Notes: generated from the sequence alone by a model not told the origin. Shown: positions 25,715 through 35,900, counted from the first letter of the stretch. The stretch is DNA of 64,000 nucleotides from an uncultured Muribaculaceae bacterium (GCA_910583525.1 CAJTXL010000015.1:1-64000), one strand, 5' to 3'. Numbers and translations: made by a program.

Positions 25715-26113
25715 TCAGATTTTTGTATTGTTGAACATCTTTTGTATCACATCGTCGTATTCCCGGAAGTGCTGTTCAAGCACGTTGTTGACATATCCGG
25801 TGATAGTGCCTCCGCCGTCGGAGAAGAACAGCAGCAGCTTCTGGATCTTCAATTTGAAATCCTCGCACACGGCCACCTGTTTCCCTTTGCGCATCACCTG
25901 GCTGTATTCCTTCTGCTGTATGAACTTCTCCAGATAGTCCAGCTCCCTGTCGGTGTTTTTGACGGAAGAGGGGGCCGGGGGCTTGGACAACGGTTCAGCC
26001 GGCGGCTGTGGCTTAGGCTTGGCCGGAGCATCTGTATTGGCGGACGGTGTCCGTTCATCGTAGCAGTCGAGGAATTTGTCCGGGTCGAATGTCGATTCTT
26101 GTTTCTTTGCCAT
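25715..26113 (-). CDS. DUF3408 protein, probable ribbon-helix-helix DNA binder
   Basis: The 132-residue protein has a Pro-rich disordered N-terminal half and a C-terminal domain (about 85-130) with DFKLKIQKLLLFFSDGGGTI and GYVNNVLEQHFREYDDVI, consistent with DUF3408/ribbon-helix-helix. Its start overlaps the traA stop by one base (TAATG), so it is translationally coupled to the ParA-like protein. Confidence 0.78.
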   Translation of the reverse strand: MAKKQESTFDPDKFLDCYDERTPSANTDAPAKPKPQPPAEPLSKPPAPSSVKNTDRELDYLEKFIQQKEYSQVMRKGKQVAVCEDFKLKIQKLLLFFSDGGGTITGYVNNVLEQHFREYDDVIQKMFNNTKI

Positions 26114-26862
26114 TATTCGGACGTTATTATTTGTTCTATCTCATCCACCAGTTCGGGCAGTCCGCTGTTACATAGCAGCCGCCTGTCGGGAGGGAGATAT
26201 GTCGAGCGGAACACGCCCCCGTTTCCCGATTCGCCGCCGTCCTTCGTGAACTTCACGCTTAACGGCAGGATTGTGTCGAGGGATTCTATGCCGAGTGTCA
26301 GCGCGTAGCGGTTTACAATCTGGCACAGGTTGTTGCGGTCTTTCGGCTGCACCTTGTTCCATACAAGGTACATCCCCTTTACTCTCGCTCCGTTTGACAC
26401 AAGCATGGTTTCATGCGCATAGTGGGCAAAGGATATGGAGCTTTTCAAATCCCCGGTTTCAGGCGTTATGGGGACGAACAGATAATCCATGCTGGAAATC
26501 AGCATCACTATGTCGCGGTCGTTGACCGTGCCGGTTATGTCGAAGAAGACATATTCCGGGGGATTCGGGCAGTCGGTAATCGCCTGCGCCTTTTGGAAGG
26601 CTTCCCCCGGAGTGCATTGCTCTATCGGGTACGGGGCTTTCGCGGCATGGGTGAACCGTCGTTTCAGAGCGGGATTCTCCTTGATCATCAGCTTGTCATT
26701 CGCCCTGTACTCAATCATGCTGTGCTGGCGGGGATCGCAGTCCATAGCCAGAACCTTTTTGCCACGGACATAGTACAGGTAGCTTGCGACAAGCGTCGTA
26801 AGTGTGGATTTTCCTGCGCCTCCCTTCTGTGTGGCAAAAGCCACAAAAATGGGGTATTGCAT
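26113..26862 (-). CDS. traA: TraA, ParA-family ATPase
   Basis: The 249-residue ATPase has the deviant Walker A KGGAGKST at residues 13-20, the Walker A' region VLAMDCDPRQHS and Walker B-like VFFDITGTVNDRD. It is the first gene of the tra operon. ParA-like ATPases move DNA or position complexes by binding nucleoid DNA. Upstream lies a tandem array of 24-bp repeats and downstream two ribbon-helix-helix-like genes, the layout of type Ib plasmid partition loci. Confidence 0.9.
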   Translation of the reverse strand: MQYPIFVAFATQKGGAGKSTLTTLVASYLYYVRGKKVLAMDCDPRQHSMIEYRANDKLMIKENPALKRRFTHAAKAPYPIEQCTPGEAFQKAQAITDCPNPPEYVFFDITGTVNDRDIVMLISSMDYLFVPITPETGDLKSSISFAHYAHETMLVSNGARVKGMYLVWNKVQPKDRNNLCQIVNRYALTLGIESLDTILPLSVKFTKDGGESGNGGVFRSTYLPPDRRLLCNSGLPELVDEIEQIITSE

Positions 26863-26990
26863 CTATAAGTTGTATTTGGGTGGAAAAATACGGCATCCGC
26901 CGTGCGACACTTTTCCCGTGTCTTTTCGGGTGTCCGGCTTGATAACCGTGTCCGGCTTACCCACCGACCGAATGACAATTCGCCAAATCA

Positions 26991-27412
26991 TTCAGTCACT
27001 CAGTTGACCAATCACTCAGTCATTCAGTTGACCAATCATTCAGTTGACCAATCATTCAGTCATTCAGCTGACCAGTCATTCAGTCACTCAGTTGACCAAT
27101 CACTCAGTCACTCAGTTGACCAATCATTCAGTCACTCAGTTGACCAATCATTCAGTCACTCAGTTGACCAATCACTCAGTCATTCAGTTGACCAATCATT
27201 CAGTCATTCAGCTGACCAGTCATTCAGTCATTCAGCTGACCAATCACTCAGTCATTCAGTTGACCAATCATTCAGTCATTCAGCTGACCAGTCATTCAGT
27301 CATTCAGCTGACCAGTCATTCAGTCATTCAGCTGACCAATCATTCAGTCACTCAGCTGACAAGTCATTCAGTCATTCAATCACTCAATCATCTATTCATT
27401 CAATCATTCAGG
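26991..27412 (+). repeat. 24-bp tandem array made of 8-bp subrepeats, centromere-like
   Basis: CAG(T/C)TGAC occurs 16 times from 27001 to 27353, at 24-base intervals except for one 16-base step. Each 24-mer consists of three related octamers (TCAGTCAT, TCAGTTGA, CCAATCAT), and the short step equals the loss of one octamer. Some octamers contain AATCACT, similar to the WATCACW heptads bound by Omega-type ribbon-helix-helix proteins. The array lies 130 bases upstream of the ParA-like traA start. Because 24 is a multiple of three it leaves long, repetitive open frames on the plus strand, which I do not regard as genes. Confidence 0.9.
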
Positions 27413-27916
27413 CTTTGCTTGAATAAATAAACAGCTGAATAACAACACATTCACGCATAATCACGTTCTCACGTCCCATTCATCAGGCCGACCATTGTCC
27501 GGCATTGGTGTTCATAAAACCGGTAAAACAGAGCGTCGTTCAAGTCATCATTCTATTGTAAACGCTGTTCTTTTTTTCTGACTGACCGAAGGACAGACCG
27601 CTAACCGATATGTATGCCCACCCACCGAACCGGGTGACCGGCAGACCGGCCGTACAAGTGGCCGAATCTGCAATCATAACGAACCCCATTCTCAAAAAGA
27701 TTTATGCCTTTCCGAAATTGCCGACGATTTCCGCCATATTTCCGGCGATTTCCACCCTGACGCAACCAACCGTCGCCGGAAGTGTTACGCATATACACGC
27801 AGATCACACTTTAACGTCCTTTCTTTCACCGCAGCCAACAGACAGCACTTTACACACATCACGCTCACAACCCACTCATCATCAGGAGTTATCGTTTTCG
27901 ATGCTCACAAAAGCAT
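27413..27916. other. gene-free spacer
   Basis: This stretch of about 500 bases between the repeat array and the oriT-like region shows no credible gene. One short open frame from 27610 encodes a low-complexity Pro/Thr/His-rich sequence with no start signals. It contains no recognised RNA. Confidence 0.5.
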
Positions 27917-27990
27917 GGCAAGGTATGTGATATGCAGCACCAAATAGGATTTGCTGCACATCACCCTTGCCAAGCACGCTTGGGGAGGGA
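27917..27990 (+). other. candidate oriT with nested inverted repeats
   Basis: An imperfect inverted repeat pairs 27917-27939 (GGCAAGG...GTGAT-TGCAGCA) with 27952-27971 (TGCTGCA-ATCAC-CCTTGCC). It runs directly into a second, tight palindrome CCAAGC-AC-GCTTGG (27970-27983). This structure lies about 80 bases upstream of mobA-mobB, where origins of transfer are commonly found. The exact nick site cannot be read. The palindromes are seen; their role as oriT is inference. Confidence 0.55.
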
Positions 27991-28065
27991 TTGCTCCAAA
28001 GTCGCACTCCCCGTTGCCGATTCTGCGCTACGCAGATTATTTCATTACTTTTTATTGCACGATGA

Positions 28066-28491
28066 ATGACTGACAATAGAAAGAAGGCGGGACGGAAGCC
28101 GAAGGCCGACACCACGGTTTACAGATGTTCGGTGAACTTCTCCGCCACGGAACACGCCACGCTGATGGCCATGTACGACAAGGTTCAGGTTGAATCAATG
28201 TCGGCTTTTGTAAAGATGATACTGTTCTCAAAGCCGTTCAAGGTATTCTATATGGACGAGAACACACGGGTGTTCATTGACAAACTTTCCTCCCTGAACT
28301 CTCTTTACCGCACCGTAGGCGTTGAATACGCCATTGTCGTAAAGACATTGAGAGAAAATTTCAGCGAGAAAAAAGCTATGAAGGCTTTATATAAATTGGA
28401 ACAGCAGACGATAGAACTGGTGCGGTTGAGCCGTGAGATTGTCGGGCTGGCCCGGCAATTCGATGAAGCATGGTCGCAAAAATCTCGTTAG
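28066..28491 (+). CDS. mobA: MobA, relaxosome accessory protein
   Basis: The 141-residue protein has a basic N-terminus (KKAGRKPKAD) and a ribbon-helix-helix-type domain (YRCSVNFSATEHATLMAMYD), followed by helices, as in MobA/BmgB-like mobilisation proteins. It would bind oriT and help the relaxase. It overlaps mobB by 22 bases. Confidence 0.85.
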   Translation: MTDNRKKAGRKPKADTTVYRCSVNFSATEHATLMAMYDKVQVESMSAFVKMILFSKPFKVFYMDENTRVFIDKLSSLNSLYRTVGVEYAIVVKTLRENFSEKKAMKALYKLEQQTIELVRLSREIVGLARQFDEAWSQKSR

Positions 28492-29798
28492 GCAACTCCC
28501 TCTACGGGGCATTGTGCTACAACGGCGAGAAAATCAACAAGGAGAAAGGCCGCTTGCTTGACACCAACAAGATATACAATGACGGTTCAGGCACGATAGA
28601 CATTCACAGGGCATACGAGGATTTCATGCGCTGGATGCCCTCGCATACCAAGACCGAAAGACCGATGATGCACATCTCCCTCAATCCGCACCCCGATGAC
28701 CGCCTGACCGACACGGACTATACCGCGTTGGCGCACGAGTATATGGAGAAAATGGGCCTCGGCGATATGCCTTACCTTATTTTCAAGCACACCGACATTG
28801 ACCGCCACCATATACATATAGTGGCCCTGAGGGTAGGCACGGACGGAAAGGCAGTGTCCGACAAAAACAATTTCTACCGCAGCAAGGAGATCACCCGTGA
28901 GCTGGAACGGAAATATCACCTCCATACAGCCGAAAGGCAGAAGGTATCACCCGACACCCCGATAACGAGGATAGACCTTTCCGGCGATCTGAAACGTCAG
29001 GTTGCCAACACCGTCAAACTTGTCGGGATGCGCTACCGCTTCCAGACAATCGGCGAGTTCAACGCCATACTCTCATTATATAATGTGAAGGCGGAGCAGA
29101 CCGACGGCCGGGTGAACGGACGCGAGTACCACGGCCTTGTGTATTTCGCCACCGATGACAGCGGCAATGTCGCCGCCTCGCCGTTCAAGGCCTCGCGCCT
29201 CGGCAAGTTCGCCAGCCGTGCCGCCATTGAAAGCAAGTTCGAGCGGTCGGGCAGGGAGATAAATGAAAAGGGATTCATCGGACGCACCCGTTCAAAGGTG
29301 GAGGATGTCCTCGCCCGTTCCTCCGGCAAGGATGATTTCACCGCAAGGCTGAAAGCCGAGAATATAGATGTCATATTCCGGCATACAGCCGAGGGACGCA
29401 TATACGGCGTGACTTTCATAGACCACAATACGATGTGTGTGCTTAACGGCTCACGCCTCGGAAAACAGTTCTCGGCAAACGCCTTCGAGCAGCTTTTCAA
29501 CGGGCAGTCACCCGCTCCCGTCACCGTGCCTGTTCCCTCCGTCGATACTCCCGACAATGGCGTACCGCACGGGGACACTACCGATACCGGCTTTGCCGAC
29601 GGACAGACGGATACCAATCCCGATTTCGGACAGCCTCGGCAGCATGGCAGGACTGCGCCTGAATCAGACGGGGATTTCATGCCCTCTATTCCCGGCCTTG
29701 ACCTCTTCCATACCGGCCCCGGATTCGATGCCGAGGAAGAAGCCTTTTACCGTGCGATGCAGCGCAGACGCAAGAAGGGCAGACGCCCGAAATTCTAA
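28470..29798 (+). CDS. mobB: MobB relaxase
   Basis: The 442-residue relaxase begins VAKISLGNSLYGALCYNGEK, with the likely catalytic Tyr among the early Tyr residues, and has the metal-binding motif in FKHTDIDRHHIHIVALR near residues 107-121. It nicks one strand at oriT and stays attached during transfer. The C-terminal third is Pro/Asp-rich and probably flexible. The start at 28470 overlaps mobA and matches relatives. Confidence 0.92.
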   Translation: MVAKISLGNSLYGALCYNGEKINKEKGRLLDTNKIYNDGSGTIDIHRAYEDFMRWMPSHTKTERPMMHISLNPHPDDRLTDTDYTALAHEYMEKMGLGDMPYLIFKHTDIDRHHIHIVALRVGTDGKAVSDKNNFYRSKEITRELERKYHLHTAERQKVSPDTPITRIDLSGDLKRQVANTVKLVGMRYRFQTIGEFNAILSLYNVKAEQTDGRVNGREYHGLVYFATDDSGNVAASPFKASRLGKFASRAAIESKFERSGREINEKGFIGRTRSKVEDVLARSSGKDDFTARLKAENIDVIFRHTAEGRIYGVTFIDHNTMCVLNGSRLGKQFSANAFEQLFNGQSPAPVTVPVPSVDTPDNGVPHGDTTDTGFADGQTDTNPDFGQPRQHGRTAPESDGDFMPSIPGLDLFHTGPGFDAEEEAFYRAMQRRRKKGRRPKF

Positions 29799-29817
29799 CA
29801 ATAAAAAATTTCTATTT

Positions 29818-31818
29818 ATGAGCCAACAGGAAGATGACCTCCGGGCATTGGCAAAGATAATGGACTTCATGCGCGGGATAAGTTTCGTGCTTGTCGCCGC
29901 CAATATGCTCTGGTACACGGGTCTCAAAATAGTGGAAAGCGGCTGGTTCTATATGACGGCCTACAAGATACTGAACAATCTCGACAACGCCTGCGGACTG
30001 TTCCACAATCCCAACAATGCCAAATGGTTCGCCCTCCTTCTTCTCGCCCTCTCGTGCTTCGGCACGAAGGGGGTGAAGAAGGAGAGCATAAAATGGCGGC
30101 ACATCATCATAGCGATAACAGCCGGATTCTTTCTCTTTTTCGGTTGCTGGTGGATGCCGGCGAAGGACTGGGTATATACCTATATAATATGTACTGTGGC
30201 CGGATATGTGTCAATGCTTTTCGGTGGTGTATGGGCAAGCCGTATGCTCAAAGGCAACCTTATGGATGACCGCTTCAACAACGAGAACGAATCGTTCATG
30301 CAGGAAACACGCTTTATACATAATGACTATTCCGTGAATCTGCCTACACGGTTCTATTACAACAAGCGGTGGAACGAGGGCTGGATAAACGTCGTAAACC
30401 CTTTCCGAGCGACAATCGTCCTCGGAACACCCGGTTCCGGCAAGTCATACGCCGTCGTCAACAACTACATAAAGCAGTGTATAGAAAAGGGTTACAGTGC
30501 CTATATATACGACTTCAAATTTCCCGACCTGTCGGTGATAGCCATGAATCATCTGAACGCCAATATGAAAGGTTACAATGGCGTTGTGCCGGAGTTCAGG
30601 GTGATAAATTTCGATGATCCGATGCGTTCACACCGCTGCAATCCTATCGCTCCGGAGTTCATGACCGATATTTCCGACGCCTACGAGAGCGCATATACAA
30701 TAATGCTCAATCTTAACAAGACTTGGGTGAGCAAGCAGGGTGATTTCTTTGTGGAATCGCCGATTATATTGCTGGCCGCCATTATATGGTTTTTGAGGAT
30801 CTACAAGGACGGGCTGTTCTGCACCTTCCCCCATGCGATAGAGTTCCTGTGCCGTCCATACGAGGATATTTTCCCGATTCTGACCTCATACCCGGAGCTT
30901 GAAAACTATCTCTCGCCATTCATGGACGCATGGCACGGAAATGCCCAGGACCAGCTTCAGGGGCAGATAGCGTCAGCGAAAATCCCTCTGACGAGGATGA
31001 TTTCGCCTCAACTTTACTGGGTTATGTCGGAGAGTGAGTTTTCGCTCGACATCAACAATCCGGAAAGGCCGAAGATTCTGTGTGTCGGCAACAATCCCGA
31101 CCGCCAGAACATCTACGGCGCGGCCCTCGGACTGTACAACTCCCGTATTGTCAAACTCATCAACAAGAAGAACAGGCTCAAATCGGCTGTGATAATAGAC
31201 GAGCTGCCCACGATATATTTCAAGGGCCTCGACAATCTCATAGCCACCGCACGAAGCAACAAGGTTGCCGTGTGCCTCGGATTTCAGGACTTCTCGCAGC
31301 TCAAACGCGACTACGGCGACAAGGAGGCCGCCGTAGTGATGAACACCGTCGGCAATATCTTTTCCGGGCAGGTTGTCGGGGAGACCGCCAAGACACTGTC
31401 CGAAAGGTTCGGAAAGGTGTTGCAGAAGCGGCAGTCGGTATCAATCAACCGTCAGGACGTGAGCCATTCTTTCAACACACAGATGGACAGCCTCATTCCG
31501 CCGAGCAAGATCTCGACGCTCACGCAGGGTATGTTTGTCGGGGCTGTCAGCGACAATTTTGACGAGCGCATAGAGCAGAAGATATTTCATGCGGAGATTG
31601 TCGTTGACAACGACAAGGTGAAGGCCGAGACGGAAAGTTATGAACCTATCCCGGTTATCAATCCCTTCATCGACAAGGCCACCGGCAGATGCGAGATGCA
31701 ACGCACCATTCAGGAAAACTACGAAAATATCAAAAAGCAGGTGAAAAGAATCGTGTTCGACGAGATTAAACGCATCACCGAAGACCCGCAGTTGCGCCAC
31801 CTTCTCAAACGCCGCTGA
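29818..31818 (+). CDS. mobC: MobC, VirD4-type coupling ATPase
   Basis: The start at 29818 (MSQQEDDLRALAKIM) gives 666 residues; an in-frame extension back to 29437 lies inside mobB and is rejected. There are N-terminal membrane segments (about 18-110), then a TraG/VirD4-type ATPase with Walker A LGTPGSGKSYAV near residue 203 and SAVIIDELPTIYFKG as Walker B region. It carries the relaxase-DNA complex to the secretion channel. It starts 19 bases after mobB. Confidence 0.92.
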   Translation: MSQQEDDLRALAKIMDFMRGISFVLVAANMLWYTGLKIVESGWFYMTAYKILNNLDNACGLFHNPNNAKWFALLLLALSCFGTKGVKKESIKWRHIIIAITAGFFLFFGCWWMPAKDWVYTYIICTVAGYVSMLFGGVWASRMLKGNLMDDRFNNENESFMQETRFIHNDYSVNLPTRFYYNKRWNEGWINVVNPFRATIVLGTPGSGKSYAVVNNYIKQCIEKGYSAYIYDFKFPDLSVIAMNHLNANMKGYNGVVPEFRVINFDDPMRSHRCNPIAPEFMTDISDAYESAYTIMLNLNKTWVSKQGDFFVESPIILLAAIIWFLRIYKDGLFCTFPHAIEFLCRPYEDIFPILTSYPELENYLSPFMDAWHGNAQDQLQGQIASAKIPLTRMISPQLYWVMSESEFSLDINNPERPKILCVGNNPDRQNIYGAALGLYNSRIVKLINKKNRLKSAVIIDELPTIYFKGLDNLIATARSNKVAVCLGFQDFSQLKRDYGDKEAAVVMNTVGNIFSGQVVGETAKTLSERFGKVLQKRQSVSINRQDVSHSFNTQMDSLIPPSKISTLTQGMFVGAVSDNFDERIEQKIFHAEIVVDNDKVKAETESYEPIPVINPFIDKATGRCEMQRTIQENYENIKKQVKRIVFDEIKRITEDPQLRHLLKRR

Positions 31819-31941
31819 ACTGTCTCCTTATTATATACCGATTATATTCCGCCGCCTTATCCATTATGCGATAAGGCGGTATTTTAGTTAAAATCTGACA
31901 ATGAACGGCGACTGAAATCCTCTGTATCCCAGATTTTTTAT

Positions 31942-31949
31942 TAACTTTG
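31942..31949 (+). promoter_or_regulatory. promoter core TAACTTTG of the DUF3800 gene
   Basis: The TANNTTTG core ends 9 bases before the ATG at 31959, so the mRNA would have only a few untranslated bases or none. Confidence 0.65.
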
Positions 31950-31958
31950 TATATTATT

Positions 31959-32717
31959 ATGGAAATTGAGCAAAAGAGAAAACACTATACGCTGTTCATA
32001 GACGAATGTGGCGACCCGAATCTGGAAAGGTATGACAAAACCTTTCCATTATTCACTCTATGCGGCATCCTTGTACCGTCCGATAAACTGAAATGGCTGG
32101 AAAACGAGATCAAGGATTTGAAAAGGGAGCTTTGGCACGACGAGAGCGTTATTTTCCATTCCCGTGAGATCAGGAATCACAGCAAGAGTTTCGTAAATCT
32201 ACTTGAACCCGATGTAAAGGCCCGTTTCTACGAGCGTATCAACGATATACTTGGTGCTGAGAATGTATATGTGATAGTATGCTGCTGCATTATGAAAGAG
32301 CCGTTTGTGGAAAGGTTCAACACCGGAGAGGATGTTTACGGACTGTCCCTCAAATATCTTATTGAACGGGCCATATTCCACATGGACGACTGCGAGAACG
32401 GCAACTGCAAACTGTCAATAGTGGTGGAGCGCAGAAATCCCAACCAGAACCAGATGTTGCTGAGATACTACAACGGTCTCCGTGTCAAGGGTACGAAATG
32501 GATTACGGCGGAGCGTCTGACCGATAGAATCAAGGGGTTCAGCTTCAAATATAAAACCGATAACATCATCGGTTTGCAGGTAGCCGACCTGATAGCATAC
32601 CCGATCAGCCGGTATGTGCTGAACCCGGAAAGACCGAATCCTGCATTTCAGGTAATCGCCAAGCACATATATACTTACAAAGGCGCAAGGTTAGGCTTCA
32701 AGATTATACCTCATTAA
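31959..32717 (+). CDS. DUF3800 protein, RNase H-like fold
   Basis: The start at ATG 31959 gives 252 residues; a TTG four codons upstream lies inside the promoter core and is rejected. The N-terminal LFIDECGDPN is the characteristic acidic motif of DUF3800, and QVADLIAYPISRYV near the C-terminus is another family landmark. DUF3800 proteins are common on mobile elements and are predicted nuclease-like; the role here is unknown. It stands alone, with its own promoter, after the mob operon. Confidence 0.85.
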   Translation: MEIEQKRKHYTLFIDECGDPNLERYDKTFPLFTLCGILVPSDKLKWLENEIKDLKRELWHDESVIFHSREIRNHSKSFVNLLEPDVKARFYERINDILGAENVYVIVCCCIMKEPFVERFNTGEDVYGLSLKYLIERAIFHMDDCENGNCKLSIVVERRNPNQNQMLLRYYNGLRVKGTKWITAERLTDRIKGFSFKYKTDNIIGLQVADLIAYPISRYVLNPERPNPAFQVIAKHIYTYKGARLGFKIIPH

Positions 32718-32747
32718 AAACTTTTTCAGCAGAAAAGGCGTTAAATA

Positions 32748-32779
32748 TTTGTGGGATACAGAACTTCTTTGTAACTTTG
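32748..32779 (+). promoter_or_regulatory. consensus Bacteroidales promoter of a candidate small RNA
   Basis: TTTG at 32748-32751, a 20-base spacer and TAACTTTG at 32772-32779 match the Bacteroidales -33/-7 pattern at ideal spacing. It is the best promoter in the window and is not followed by a credible ORF. Confidence 0.75.
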
Positions 32780-32785
32780 TGTCCA

Positions 32786-32890
32786 CGAAGGGTAGTTTCC
32801 TCTTTAACGAAATACTTCGAGTGCGAAAGCAACGATTTTAGAAACCGACAGCAGTCGATTGGAAAGAGCGGTCAATGGCCGCTCTTTTTT
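32786..32890 (+). ncRNA. candidate small RNA of about 105 bases
   Basis: The unit runs from the predicted start just after the TAACTTTG core to the T run of a perfect terminator. It contains no ORF of note. CTnDOT encodes a small RNA (RteR) that represses tra gene expression; from memory it maps near the mob region, so a similar role is possible but unproven. It sits between DUF3800 and the convergent methylase/helicase gene. Confidence 0.6.
32864..32890 (+). terminator. intrinsic terminator
   Basis: AAGAGCGG (32864-32871) pairs with CCGCTCTT (32879-32886) over a 7-base loop and is followed by a run of T to 32890. It is a textbook terminator for the short rightward unit and may also end the convergent leftward gene only weakly. 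Confidence 0.85.
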
Positions 32891-32915
32891 CGTGTCTATA
32901 CAGACAGGGTAATTT

Positions 32916-35900
32916 TCATATTCTCCTGCCGGGGGGCCTTCGTTGAATCCCCGCGTTGTTTTCCGCATAGGATCTACGGGATATGCCATATCCGGGAGCG
33001 GAGGGTTCGGCCACCATAGATTTGCCTGCGCCCTCCGACTGCGCCGGCGCATCAACCTTTTCCGATGATTCAGGCTTGTTCTCGACCCCGTCATTCTTAT
33101 CCTCGTGCTTCGGGGCAAGTTCAGCCGTTATCTTACGGTCGAGTGCGGCCAGTTCGCTTTTCAGTCCTTTAAGCTCATCCTCCTTGCCCCACGGTTTGGC
33201 GACAATAGCTTCAAGCACCGGCACATCGGCTTTCAGCTCCGCCGTCCGTTCTTCGTACTGCGCGATAATGCCCGGTATCTTCTCCAGAGCGTTGACGAAG
33301 TTCATACAGGCCGCGTGAGTGTCGGACATGGCTATGAAGCCGTTGTTGTACTTGTATTTGTAACCGCCCTCTACAACAAAACGGTTCTGGACTTTCTCCT
33401 GCCCGTCGGCCAACACACGCTCCGATATGATTGAGACCGGGAATCCGTACACCTCGCCGATACGCTGGTATTGGCCGTGAGTGTCGGTACGCTGTGCCAG
33501 TCCTTGCAGATGCACCCCCATATTCTTTTCATCAGTAAGGGTACAGGTGTCAATGGTGAGATCATTTATAGGATTGCCCTCCTTGTCGCGCCTGACAACC
33601 GCCTCGTAACGGGCAACGTCGGCTTTCATCCTCTTTATCGTTTCCTCGTTGTTGGCGATGTCGTGCGTTATGGTGGTGAGCCTGAACTCGCTGTCAGCCT
33701 TTCCTTTACCATGTGCCTTGCGCTCACTCTCCAAAGCCGCGATGCGCTTTTCGAGTTTCGCCTTTTCAAGCAGGTCGGTGTTGCCTGAAAGAATGGCCAT
33801 GTATTCGGAAAAGTTCATGCCGTTTTTCTCGTCCATTGCCCCCTCGTCGATTGTACGCGCCCCCAACGCCCCGCTTTTGAGCTGGTCGATGAAAGTGGCC
33901 TTGCAGTGAAGGAGATTGAACTTGTATGAATCAAGCGATTTTTCAACCGCATAGATTATCACGTCCACCCTGTTGTCGGCGTACATCTTTGCGATTTCAT
34001 TTCCGGCACGGATGGCCCTCCCGTTCCTCTGCGTCAGGTCGGAAGGACGCCACGGCGTATCCAAATGATGAATACATACCGCTCTTTTCTGGGCATTTAC
34101 ACCTGTCCCAAGCATGGAGGTGGAGCCGAAAAGCACACGGACATTGCCCTCGTTCATAGACTGAATGACAGCCTTTCTCGCCCTCTCGCTCTTACACTCC
34201 TGAATGAAACGGATCTCCTGCGCCGGTATGCCGTAGTCCTCGATAAGTTTGCGTTTGATCTCGGAATACACGTTCCACTCTCCGGGCTTGTAAGTGCCTA
34301 AATCGCTGAATACGAACTGTGTCCCTTTCTGTTCGTCGAACCTGTGGTAATATTCGGCGATAAGCCGTGCGCAATGTGAGGCCTTGTTATTCGGGTCATC
34401 TTCATAAGAAGGGTCTATCATACGCATATCCAACGCCATTTTACGGGCATAGTCGGTTGCGATAAGCATCTTCGCCTTTTCTTCGGAATCCGACAATTTG
34501 CCGCGTCCCAATATTGTGGCGTCGCCGCTTTCTGCGAACTTCATCAGCTTCCGGATAAACTCTTCCTGTTGTGGAGTGGGAGGTATGTTGTGGAGTATCT
34601 CGTTCTTTACAGGACGGTCAACGCCGACATCCTCGGCAGTGCGGTAATCCGTTATCTCATTGTAGAACGCCGCCAGCTCCGGAACCTTGATGAAATAACG
34701 GAATCTCTCTTTCTGCACGATGTTGTTGGTAACGTTGAACTCGAAGTCGGTCGTTTTCTTTGCGAATATCGCCGCCCATGCGTCAAAACACCGGATCTCC
34801 TGTCTTTCAAGCTCATTCGGACGAAGATACTTGAACAACAGGTACAGCTCCGTCAGCGAGTTGGAAATGGTCGTGCCGCTGAGGAATGTCGCGCCCAAGT
34901 CCTTGCCGGTACGCTCCTGAATGGTGCGCAAGGCATAGAGAAGATTCAACGCCCTCTGTGAGCCTTCACTATTGCCCAGTCCGGCCACACGGTCGTGCCG
35001 GGTGTTGAACATAAGGTTCTTGAACTGATGCGATTCATCTACGAATATGTGGTCTATACCCATCTGCTTGAAATCCACCATGTCGTCCTTCTCCTTGTCC
35101 ATCTTGTATTTGATTGTGGCTATTTTGGCTGTCAGATTCTCCTTGCGCTTGATAAGACCTTTGAGCATACCGCGCGACACGTCATGCCCCTGCCGGCGCA
35201 GGACTTCGAGATTTTCCTCCACCGTGTCAAGTTCGGCCTGAAGAATCCGCTGCTGCATTTCCGGACTTTGCGGGATCTTGCCAAATTGGTCATGCGACAT
35301 TATCACGCAGTCATAGTCGTTGTTGCGGATATTGTTGAAGAAGGCGACACGGTTCTGCGCCGTGAAGCTCCTTTCATCGGCGAAAAGTATCCGGGCTTCG
35401 GGATACGCACTCTGATAGGTCATGGCGATTTCGGCTACATTGGCTTTCAGACCGATAATCATCGGCTTGTGGGCAAGGCCGAGGCGTTTCATCTCATGTG
35501 CCGCTATGCACATTATCAGCGTCTTGCCGCAGCCCACCTCAAAATCGCATATACCGCCTCCGTTCTGTTTCAACATCCAGATGCAGTCCTTCTGCGACGG
35601 ATATATGGAGCTGATCCCGTAACGCTCACCCAGAAGCCTCATGTTCAGTCCTGGGAAAGTCTGATGCGAACCGTCGTAGCGAGGTCTTACAAAGCAGTTG
35701 AACTTGCTGTTATACAGGCTGACAAGCCGTTCCCTCGTTTCCTCCGGCTGATTGGAGAGCCATTCTGAAAAGCCGTCACGGATTTCGTCAATCTTGTTGT
35801 TGGCAAGCTGTATGGCCTGACTGTCCGGCACCTTTATCTCTCGGCCGTCCTCGTCCTTGCCGCCGGATTTCTTGATGTCAGGAACGGTGTTGTGCAAGGC

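Noticed and set aside
26991..27412. CRISPR array
   Set aside because: Repeats are contiguous, degenerate and built of octamers, with no unique spacers and no cas genes.
26902..27430. Two long plus-strand open frames (174 and 128 codons) with a repeating Ser/His/Asp pattern
   Set aside because: They are by-products of a 24-base repeat, a multiple of three that lacks stops in several frames; there is no start signal, and the DNA is better explained as a binding array.
27610..27930. 106-codon plus-strand frame
   Set aside because: Low complexity, no family, and it runs into the oriT-like palindromes.
29437..29817. N-terminal extension of the coupling protein
   Set aside because: It overlaps the relaxase gene in another frame; relatives start at the ATG at 29818.
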